Shown: one piece after another, positions 1-10,600 of the stretch
Numbering within the stretch: the first letter of the stretch is position 1
Layout of the letters: each line of letters starts with the position of its first letter
Origin: Marthasterias glacialis
Lineage: Eukaryota > Echinodermata > Asteroidea > Forcipulatida > Asteriidae
DNA: 64,000 nt
Reading direction: 5' to 3'
NCBI GenBank assembly: GCA_911728455.2
Contig: OU452238.1
Location: 13,114,049-13,178,048 of the forward strand
Position numbers and translations under genes: made by a program
The notes under the pieces: model-generated
What the model saw: the letters and a program-made list of their open reading frames with translations, nothing else
What the model was told of the DNA's origin: nothing
Database searches by the model: none

Positions 1-1716
1 CGACGGGAACTCTTTGGAGTTTAACCCCATCATTGGTGTCTGGAGAACATGTTAAAATGTCACCACGGCACAAACATGCCTCTGGGCAAATGTCAGTCGC
101 CAATGACGTCACGATTGCAAGAGAGGTCAGATAGAATAGAAAAATACCTGGGTGATAAAAACAATAATCAAATGTTTTCGATTGATCAAAAGAAATAAAC
201 CGTCCTTTGCCCGGAACGAAGGTTGTAATACTGCCCAACCTTTTTCCACGCACACAAAGTACACATTTTTCCCGCAGAAGGTGACAAGCAATAAAATGGC
301 TTATTTTTTTCTCTTTTTCTTTTTTAAAGGTAGGGCATAATTGTCTTATAATCTCCCCAAAACGGGTATTTCCATTTCCATGCAGAATCTCACTTTCCTG
401 CAATGACTTTAAAACAAAAATTCAAACGAGTGGGGATTTAGATTTATATCTATTTTTTAAAGAATTGCCATGGTCGGTATCGGCAAAAAGTATAATGCGG
501 ATATTACAACTGTTCTGTCCTTTATTTTTGTTTCGGTAAATAGTTCTTTTTAAAGACTGAATAACATGATGAGGCATGCTCACTCTGAACAAGTGCTTTC
601 CAAAAGTTACAAGAAATACCATTGATTTGTCAACGTTAAATTCCAACGATGGGATCGCTGACTGCAGACCAAGGCCGTCGATGCAGTCGTTTTTCTAGTT
701 CCGGATCGATCGTTTCTTAGTTTTGGATCGCCGGAATAATATGTATTTTTTTTCTCAAGAAAATAAAAATATGAAACTTGGGATTCACCCGTGTGAGGTT
801 AACCAACCTGTCCTTATCTTCCAGAAAGTTACCACCTCCAACATGTCTGCAGAAGAAATTGATAATTACCGTCATCAACCCGGCAGCCTGAAATGTGGAC
901 AATATATTAATACATAAAATTAAACAAAAATGGCATCCGTGACAAAGTTGGCGCGAGTCCGCCAGCACAATGGAAAGACGAGGTGTTTTTTGAAAATCAA
1001 AACCTCATAAATAAATTGTGCTTTTCAAAGTGTGGAGAATTTCGTTTACCGGAAAGTTTAGATAACTGTTTTAAATCTTCAGGAAAAGAATGAACAAGTT
1101 TTTCGTCTTTTCCTAGTTCCGGATCGCGCATTGATTATTTTCCAGTTGAACTTTGCTGTACTTCAGTGGCGCTATTTCCACTTGCATTATAAAGAGTGAC
1201 CCGTCGATTCCAAACTATATTCCGACACGAAAAAGAACCTGATAATATCTCGATGTTAAGCCCCCAAACGCTTAAATGTTTGAATGCAGTCTAATGGATA
1301 CTGGCAGCGATACTCTGACAGGTATTTGTTATTGAGCAACTTTTCATACATACTGTCAAGCTATAACTAGGAAAACGGGACCCGTCATGCCAATAGGCCT
1401 ACAGAGTCTACTATTGTGTTAGTATCGTTGTCGTCTGTTGTGCATTCGTTAAGCTAGTTTCAGATACGGTAACGAAATACTTTCTTTAAAATAACCGACA
1501 AAAGTTTAAGTACTAAGGTGTTCGTCCTGTGTATGCACAAATTAGTAAAATCTTAATGACCATACCTTCATATAACGTTCCTGAAATATGAAGCTACTCA
1601 TCTGGGTTGATTGTGGAGTTCTTTTATGCAATTTTCACTGTTTGCCGAAAAGGAAATCCTCACGAAAACATTTCAATGACAGTCTCATTAAAGTAGATTT
1701 TCAAACTTGGAAAATT

Positions 1717-1836
1717 GCGCGCGTGCACTAAATACGCGAAACGTGCTGCGCTGCGCGCGCGCGAGACGCACCGGTGGTCCAATTGATTATAAAGGGCGCC
1801 ACCGTACGTAAAAATGGCCTTCCGCGGTTGGACCAC
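1717..1836. promoter_or_regulatory. CpG-dense block with CCAAT and TATAAA words
   Basis: About 17 CpG dinucleotides fall within roughly 110 bp, in a flank that is otherwise AT-rich and CpG-poor. CCAAT is at 1779-1783 and TATAAA at 1788-1793. The block also contains the inverted words GTGGTCCAA (1774-1782) and TTGGACCAC (1828-1836). It lies 2.8 kb upstream of the RECK start codon. It could be a distal promoter, an alternative first-exon promoter or an enhancer, or a short foldback repeat. The CCAAT and TATA words are too close together for a textbook core promoter. Confidence 0.25.
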
Positions 1837-3184
1837 ACGATTTCATTATTTAGGGCCTACCCGTCACCCAGTTTAGACTTGAATTAAAGTCAGAGATAGC
1901 GGTTTTGTCTACATCAGCCATGCAAAACGAAATTTGCTTCTATTCTAATGGCTACCATACGCCCTAACACGCGATCTCAGACTTGACCCTCAACTACACT
2001 GATCTGTTATACTACGTCATCGGTCTAAATTTTTTACAGTGCTTGGTATGGCCGCTAGCTAAAATAATATGATATCTTAAGATATTAAGACTACATAATA
2101 ATAATAAATACCTGATTCTTACTAGACGAAAAGCGTGTTACCCATGGGTTAAATGTAATGGTGGAGTAATTCTCCTTCAATGTCTTTATTTTTATTTTGA
2201 ATTAAAAAACCGGAATCGATGTCTTTTTTTGTTGAAATCTGCAATCGAATTACTGAGCACAGCGCCAGAATATATATTTATATTGCATCTGCATAATTGC
2301 TGTTTTTCTGTACTATATCACGTAGCATAGAGCGTCTATACTACACAGAATGTAGTACAGAAATGGAACATTGAAGTTGAATTTGAATATTCATTTTACC
2401 GAATGTTTTTGCAATTCCGACCAATCAGATTATTTCGCCCACTTTTGGACGAGACTACAAAACCGATGAACAAGATTCCCAAGTCTTTGACAGTAGGTTA
2501 ATCCACAAGAGGGCGCTATTTCTGGCCTTACTGTATCATTGACTATAATATCACTCAGGTAGACAGAAGAAAACACGATCACGGACTTGGAACCAAGTCT
2601 ACGTCCAGTGTCACTTGTTTTTTAATGAAATGTGATATTCGAAATCATAAACTTTGGCCCCCACATCGTCAGAAAATGTCTTAACCGGTAGGCCACCGAG
2701 TGGTTCGGTTGGTGGGAGGACCGGAAGGTTCGAATTATGTAACTAGAAGCAGCGGGTACGGTACCCGCAAACAACTTTAATTTATATAATAATTGTAAAG
2801 GTGATAAAGAACATAATTTCGATTTTAGCCTCACACCGATGTGTGATAAGCACTACTCAGTGTCATCTTAGTATGATTTATCATGAAGGATCATCAGCAG
2901 ACAGCCAAACAAGAAGTTGTCCGTAGTACTAGGCATTTGCAGGAGCAGGAACGAACGTAATGAGCATAATAAGTTAATAGGCACAGTAATAATTGCCCGC
3001 AATAGGCCTACTATTTGCTTTGACCTACCTCTATGCTACCTACTTATTGTTCAATGTTATTCATTTTGTAACAACTTAAACCAACCGCAAACTATCCCTG
3101 ATGAACCTACCCTTGCTTCGGATGGCCGTCGTATCAATTTGTTGGTACACAATGGATAACAATGTAACAGAAAATGTTTGTGGA

Positions 3185-3210
3185 ACCATGGAGGAAAACT
3201 CCTCCATGGT
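3185..3210. repeat. Perfect 11-bp stem, 4-nt loop inverted repeat
   Basis: ACCATGGAGGA at 3185-3195 pairs with TCCTCCATGGT at 3200-3210 across the loop AAAC. No open frame or precursor-sized stem surrounds it, so it is listed only as a structural repeat. Confidence 0.5.
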
Positions 3211-4591
3211 GGAACTGATCAAAATGCATTATAACGTTGCTTTATTTTTGATTTTTGTTTAGTATTTTCATTTTTTTTTTAATAGTCGTTCGTACTCATT
3301 GTAGTATACAGTTGAAAGTATTCGACGTTATGGAAAAAAGGATCAACTCTTTTCAAATGCTTTTTTTCATTTCCCTTTTTCCGAAATGGGTTTGCCTCCA
3401 AGTTTCCCTGTAGGCCGAGTCCGAGAGTGGACTGGTCTGGTCTGCTGCAAGGTTTGACTGACCATGGTTTGACACTACGAGGCCCAATCACGGTTCCGTG
3501 CCCTGATGTACTTACTGTACAAGGACAACCTCAGTGTCCCCTGATACCAATTACGGCCCGCTCGAGTCCCAGTAAATTACAGGGGAGGAGCTTCAAGGTT
3601 GGTGACATAATAACTGGCTAACTGTCTCAGACCTCATTCAATTCGCTGTTTTGTGCGGGTTCGCTCTGCATAGCAAGCAATAAAAAAAGCTGTCACACTT
3701 TGGTCTCGTTATTGTGTCGGCTTGAATAGGTTCTGGCACCCTTAGTTTATTGGGAACCACACACCCATGGGAACCCATTAGGAGTCGGCAAATGGTGTCA
3801 GTTATAAGAAAATTAATTTTTCTCTAACTTTGTCCGGTCTTTCATTTGAAAGGCGGTAAATGGGAGTCCCACCGTCAAATGTTTTGGATCCTAACGGGCA
3901 GGCGGTCCCAATAATGGGATAATGCATTCTAGCAATTAGCTTTCCCCAAGAGATGAAGAAATCGATGATAATGATTGGGCCACTTTTCAACGAGAGGTGA
4001 TTACGGCCTATTATTCAGCAATTGGCTGTTCTCTGAACTGGTTGCTCGCCCTGCGCTTGACGACTCCAGCTGTGAGAGAACTGGGGAATGATTGCTGGGA
4101 AATTGCACTCCCTGGGAAGAGAATATCTCAACCGAAGTTTGCCACAAATTGATATTGACGCACGATTTAACCTAGCACGCCATATCGTCAATCGGGGACC
4201 AGAGAACATTTCAGAGGTTTGTTCCTTGATAAAGGTGGTGAATGGTAATCACATTCAGAGGGGTGAGCGCCAACAGAACTACCGGCAAGTCCCAAGAGGC
4301 CAGCCAGTGCACTGTTTTTGGGGCAGTGTGTGAGTGTGCGACACTTTGGGCGCTTTTTAGCAGAGATTGTAGTCCATGAATCCACGCACATAACACTCTC
4401 GGCAAGTGCACAGTACCAGTAAAAGTTGCTGCTTGTCAAGCCATCAATTTTTGCTCAATAAAGCGCCCAAGAGTTCTTCATTGATGCCAGTTATGTGTAC
4501 TTGTATAGTCTGCAGCAGCCGTAAACCAAACGAGCAATAAAACCAGTTAAAAGTACAGAAGCTTTTCAATCGAGCGTGAGGGACTGCAAGT

Positions 4592-4636
4592 ATGAACGTT
4601 CAACCAGCTTGGAAATCTACGACTACCGAAAGATGA
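4592..4636 (+). promoter_or_regulatory. Upstream ORF overlapping the RECK start codon
   Basis: An ATG at 4592 with A at -3 opens a 14-codon frame (MNVQPAWKSTTTER) whose TGA at 4634-4636 overlaps the RECK ATG at 4633-4635 in the four bases ATGA. If the transcript starts upstream of 4592, ribosomes would meet this short frame first and would have to leak past it or reinitiate at the main start. That is a common way to keep a protein at a low level. The overlap is seen directly; the regulatory role is inferred and depends on the unmapped transcription start. Confidence 0.45.
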
Positions 4637-4693
4637 AGTGTGGTTTTCTAACTCTGGTTTGGATTTTTGCCCTGTCCGTGGCTTTTGCTCAAG
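4633..4693 (+). CDS. RECK: RECK coding exon 1: signal peptide
   Basis: This exon is 61 nt and encodes 20 residues plus one base. The start codon at 4633 has A at -3. The peptide has one lysine at position 2 followed by a hydrophobic core (FLTLVWIFALSVAFA), with a likely cleavage after the AFA tripeptide before Q20, so it directs secretion. It ends CAAG|GTAAGAA, an excellent donor, in phase 1. No other in-frame ATG nearby gives a better start. Human RECK has a longer leader plus a linker before its first cysteines; here only about four residues separate the cleavage site from the first Cys-Cys pair. Confidence 0.9.
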
Positions 4694-7600
4694 GTAAGAA
4701 AATGCGAGAAGTTGTTTTGTCTTTTATTAGTTATGTATAATTTTTAGGTATATTCCTCGGCTTGCTAAATGCTAGTTGTGTATTATGCCTAGTAAATAGT
4801 ATTAATCATGGTTTGTTTATCGTCTGCATCGTCTGCAACAGCAGTGCCTTCAGTGACCAGAACCGGCTGAAATCATCAGCATTGTACTTCAATTTGTACA
4901 CTATTTTCCGTGAACAAATGGATGAGGGTTTTGATCATTCTGGAACGGGAAGGGGGTGTCGTTCCTGTAAGTAGGCTACTGCGTTGTATAATAAAAGGCA
5001 GCAACATTATAAGAAATAAGTAAATCACGGAATTTTCATCAATTCGTAGGCTGAAGGCCTTGCAATTTCAAGGGAACAGTTGAATTTTTGAAACAAGAGG
5101 TGGTGGTAAACTGAAAGAGTCCTAGAAACTAATGCAGCAAAAATCAACAAACCACATATTTGATTTGGATTGGTTGAAAGTGACTTTCCTGTTTATTAAA
5201 GGCTCTGTACCTAATTATATAAATAATAGTAAAACATGTAGTTAAAAATACCACTATTATTATTAGTAATAGTAATAGTACTAGCAGTAAAAGTATTACT
5301 GCTAGTACTAGTAATAATCGAAAAAATTAACAAATGAAAGAACACCAAAGCAAAACTATACAAACTTTTCTCTGCTCCCAGTCAACCCGAACCAGTTTCG
5401 CTTTTACTCAGTACATTTTTTGAAACTGTCTACCCAGTTTAAATTATGAGGTGCGAATGAAGGCAAGTTAAAAAAAAAAAACATTTCAAATCAAAATTAT
5501 TTTCATAATTTACAGTTTGAAAAGCTCTTCCAGCCAGTTTGTTCTGAAAATAAGATACAGATAAGAAAGAAGGCTACATGTCAACAGTCAGTTGTTTTTT
5601 AGCATACTAGTCTTTCCCTGAAAATATGTGTTTTCTGTAAAACAAACCAGATTTTTTTTTAAAATACAGAATCAATAATTGTGAAGCGAAAAAATAAATT
5701 GGTTTCAATCTGAAAGCTCACTGATGATAAAGTTCATACCAGTACCAATTCTTCAGAGAAATATTTTGGTTTTAATACTGGAATACTCTCAAAGTGGACT
5801 GTTTTTATATTGCAGCAATGTTAATTGTCACTTATTTTGATTGTCACAACAGAAATAACCCGATACCTACCTGCACAAATTCCCTGACAGAACATGTACA
5901 CAGTTTTCATCATTATTTTTTTCCAAAAGCATTTGATGTCATTTTCAAAGCTTGGTTTAGTTGGATGGTGTGTTTGTTTTAAAACTAGATGATGCAATTA
6001 ATTGACTCTTTCAAAAAATAGTAGGCCTAATGTACTGTCCTTTAAACAAGTGGATTTTGGGGGCTGTTAGTATTATTTCTTTTTTTTCAAACTAGATCCA
6101 GAATGCTGTCATGGTGTTAGAAGTCACCCTGCGTGCCAAGCATCATGTGATCAGGTAGGTTTCTACATAATTGCTATTGAAAAATAGGTTAAAATTCAGG
6201 CAAATATTGTACTTTGTGTAGGAAGACACAGTTTTACCTCATCAGGATCTGTGCTACATTGTGACGACATTTGGTGATTTAACTATTGCTTTGGCTGCTT
6301 GTATGATAAAGTGTTAACATGAAATGATCCATCGAAACCATGTTGTGGACTTTAGCTCACAAAAATGCTATAAACATCTACAGTTAATTACCTGAAACAA
6401 TCATGCTGAGCTTGGTGAACTGTCAAATAGTAATTTGTCAAGCTAATTTCCAGCTAAACAGGTAATGATTTAGTGTAGAAGTCTGTAAGTACCACTTTCT
6501 GCTATGGTAGCAATATTTTACTTTATATTGACCCAGTTCACCTGACATCCTCGGCACAATAATCTTGGTTGCGCCATTTTGGAAGACGGTGGCGTCGTGT
6601 ACACATTTTAGGTGACGCTGTGTTTACAGAAATACCTTTTGACTTCCAAAATGGTGAGCGTGGCACAGTCGCTGCGTGTGACGTGCATGCAGGGGGGGCA
6701 ATAGGAATAAGTTTAAAACCATAGTTTATACTGCAGCTTGTGTTTTTTTCCAGGACCTGTGCATAATGAAATCTGAATTTTTTTTAAAGCTAAACTTACT
6801 TTAAAATTGAATGAACACCTACAGTCACTGTGAAGAAGATTATTGCTTGCAAGTTTCTCATATTGGGCAACTGAAACAAATCCTGAAGTAAATTTATAAA
6901 GCATTTAAACATAGGTTTTCTCAGAAAATGTGAGCATCCATTGTGAGGAAATTTGTACTGATTAGCCGTGGGATATGTCTCTTGAAAACAAATGCTGTAT
7001 CGAATCGAATCATCTGTATATTGAAAAACACCTTCTGTACTTAATTATCACACAATTTCATGCTCAATGTATAAACACATGTATGTAGAGTGAGACCTTC
7101 AACTTACTACAGAGGTATTTTTCTACTAGTCAGACACTTTAAAAGCTGCACGAGTCAACAGACTACCAAAATACTGCTTGATGTTGGCACTGCCTGTGCA
7201 CTACCCGCAAATGCAAAGGTTTCATACACTACAGCCCCCCTCCAGGTTTAACATTGGTTATCAAAACAAAACTAGCTGGCACAGTTATTTGTGTTCTTTT
7301 GTTGTGGGGTCTGTGCATGCAGCGTGTACATGAATAGATCAAAATAGACCCAACTAACATGCACATGGCATGGTGTTAATAATATGAGGGAGAGCCATGT
7401 GCTTTGAAATAATAAATCATGGTCTTTTTGTTTTGTGGGAAAAGGAATTGTCTGTTTGAAGTGCTCACTTTTTTCGGTTTTGATTAAAATTTGGTGTTTT
7501 CGCAACCTACTTTTGGGAGTAACCTACATTGCAAAGTTGTGCATGATTAGTTTGACTTGATCAGCCATAAATGTAGATCTAGGTTGTTTGTTTTCAAAAG

Positions 7601-10600
7601 TGAAGGTACGCAGTGTACATGTAGCTTTGTTGTTATTTTTCTGTTCTCATATTACACAGTTTGTTTGTTAAGCAACTTACACAATAAGTGAAAGAAACAA
7701 ACCAGGACCCAGGCCCCCCCCCTTTTTAAATAGGGGCTTAATTTGGCAACCAATCAGAAACATTTTTAAAATGCAGTCGATGATTAAGCATTTTTCGCGA
7801 GTTCATTTGTGTCCTGGTAACTTGGCTGTTCTGACCAAAGCGTGACCGAGTGGTTGGCTCAGTTTGGCTTTCTTTCAAGATGGCGGACTTTACAAACTTA
7901 AAAGTTCTACTGAATTTATGATGCTAAAGCGTTTAATTAAAAAATTTACCCATCAGTTTCCCTTGTGGTTTATTGCTTGAATTATTACAGATGACTAATG
8001 CTGAAGCCACATAGTTATAAAAGAACTGTGCTGTTTCACCATGGGCACAAAACAATCTATAACAAAAAATAATTCGATACGAATGTCCACTTTTTCAATC
8101 CATATTTTGGCAGTTGATCTGATCCATGATACATGTATGTTATCGTTATAATGGGTCAATAACATTTTCTCAATGGGCAAAATGCTTGTCAGTAGTTTTG
8201 CATCATGCCTTCTAATTCTCATATAGGCCCTACTCAATTGCTAAACCTTAATACAATTCATTAACAATAACAACATTCTGAAGACTAAGTTCCACCACTT
8301 GAAAACAAAATAAAAGACCAAATATTTTGAGAACATTAATTTTCAAGAGATTTAGTCTACATTACATGCATTATGAACTGTTTCTGTTTACTGCCCAGTT
8401 TACGCGTAGGTCCTGGAAATTGTTGTGTGCGGGTCAGACACTTTCCTGGTCAAGGTTAAAAAACCACACCCTCATTATGAGAAATAAATTTAACCATGAG
8501 ATAATTTTAAGCTGTCATGAATATTAGCAAAATTATAACAATTTTATTTTACAATAATCTCTAATAGCCTACAAATTTCAAAAGCAGTTTTGTCAACTTT
8601 GACAGTAATTCGGTGGAAAATATTTGGCATCGGGGGAAATATTTGGCAGAACTTTTTGATTGAAACTAACCTTCAACAATCTGTTTTTATTTTCAATCCT
8701 GTACTTTTTCTTTACAAGTGAACTTTTCAACACTTAACCAGTTGCCGCCGGGATTCTTCCATTTCTCCCGTCCAGCCTGACGGGATTATTTTCTCAAAAT
8801 TTCCAGAATCATTTTTCTTTGAGAGTACATGCTGGCACAAAAAAGACTTGACTTGACAAAGCCAAGTGAACAAAGATTCTTGTTATTGCATTGTGATTTT
8901 TGTTTTCTCTATCAAGAAAATGTCACATACATGCAGCATGAATTGAAAAATCTCAGCTGTGTGGCACTGCTCAAGATTGGTACTAAATCTGGAAGCAAGG
9001 CTAGATTCACCCCTTAAAGTGAAATACAATGATCGAACAATGTGGAAGCCTCTCTATGTCTCGTATTCCTCCTCTTGAAACAAAAGGACAAAGGTCCAGA
9101 ATTTGGGATTATACAATAATGGCTGCATAATAGACAATAATTGGCAACATTTTGAGTGTCATGTGTCCTATTTGTGGGTGAAACGAAGCATTACACTGCA
9201 TGTGGATGCTCTGTGTCCGAGTAAACTTTGTTCTGGTGTTCCGATTTTACACAATGGCGTGTTTTAACGTCACCCGTTTGCTGGCGTGAAATTTTTTTTC
9301 GTGGACATACGTCAGCCGGTGCCAGCCAAGTGGTTATTTTTTTTTAAGTGATTATAACATGTCCATACACAAATTTAACAACTGCTTTTAGTAGTGCTGA
9401 ATGTTTCTAAAACACAAGGGGTTTGATGTATTGTTTCATTGGTTTTCTACAATGCTTGGGCCTAAAATATGCTCATCTTTTTGCCATGCAAATGAAGAGC
9501 ATAGGGTCAGATTCTTTCACATTTCTATTAAGGATGACAATATTTCTGATTTTATTATAACAAAAAAAAAATCCCGTGACAGTTAAAGAGTACAAACTTA
9601 ATTGATAACAAACTTCAGCTTGATCAACAATTTCCTGATGATTGCCCAAACTAAAATCTGCTTCTTGCTCTACCACAAATAAATCTTTGTGACTGCCTGA
9701 GTTTGTGGCAATATAATAATATGCACTGTGACAAAAAGTGGTATTAATTTTGCTTACAAAAGGCAATGGTAGTTTGCATGCATAGAGTGTGCCTTTGGGC
9801 AAAAGTGTATGGGGTGCATTAGAGCTGACCATAAAATTTATTTGATGTGGTGTGACCCAGACCCATTTTCACCCTTTTGTACAAATAATAGGCTTAATGT
9901 CTTTCTCAATAGTGGGTCAGATTCTGTCCAGTGTGTCACCTATATTTCTATACATGTAGATTGAATTGGTTTTTAATTACACCCCATATAATATACAGAT
10001 TTTAAATTAATTAAGAATTAATTAAGAATTATGGTTGTATTTAAAGTAAGGTTTTGGTAAATATTGAAAGTAAATTCAATGTAATTAAAACTGAGAGTAT
10101 GTGCTGACACATGTTACAGTAGATGTAGCATATTCCTTTGATGTTACTTTCCGACAATATTTCTTAAAACTTTAAATGTACCAACCAGGGCATTGCTTGA
10201 AAGTAACCTGAGTACCAAAACAAAAATATTTAATTCTCTAAAAAGGTTGGGGAAAAAACAAAATTGACAAGATGTTATTAACGAAAAAATTGCATTTTCT
10301 GCCCCTGAAGGCCATCATATAGCTATCTATTTTCCTGCCGCTTGGAAAGCCACAATTACCGCTAAGATCTGCTCTAAAAATATGCTATCATGTGCTCTAC
10401 TTGCAAACCAGCACCGAAAAAATAAAATATCATTTATAAGGCCCCCAAGTCACATTTTCTGTATGTACTGGTCTTTTTATGGTGTGTTTTTTCACATTAT
10501 TCAATTGATTAACCTATATTCTCTGGGAATCTCTGGTGACGTGCACTCAAATCACGGGCGGACGCACGATCCTTACTGCCAGACCATGTTATCCGATCTG

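Larger units (their letters stand above)
1..4591. other. 5' flank of RECK, no gene recognised
   Basis: This flank is AT-rich and holds only short open frames that resemble nothing I know. Items seen in it are a direct repeat of CTAGTTCCGGATCG at about 695 and 1114, a CpG-dense block at 1717-1836, and an 11-bp hairpin at 3185-3210. The part from about 4010 to 4450 is less AT-rich and is the likeliest place for a proximal promoter or 5' UTR, but no TATA box or initiator could be assigned. An untranslated first exon further upstream cannot be excluded. Confidence 0.6.

Noticed and set aside
1774-1836. CCAAT and TATAAA at 1779-1793 as the RECK core promoter
   Set aside because: They are 2.8 kb from the start codon with no visible first exon or donor between, and are too close to each other for a normal layout.
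2685-2740. tRNA-like A and B box words (CCGAGTGGTT, GGTTCGAAT)
   Set aside because: The box spacing is short, no SINE body or tail follows, and no stem structure can be drawn; possibly a decayed SINE head but not supportable.
9473-9832. 119-codon antisense open frame
   Set aside because: No similarity recognised and no splice context; treated as chance.
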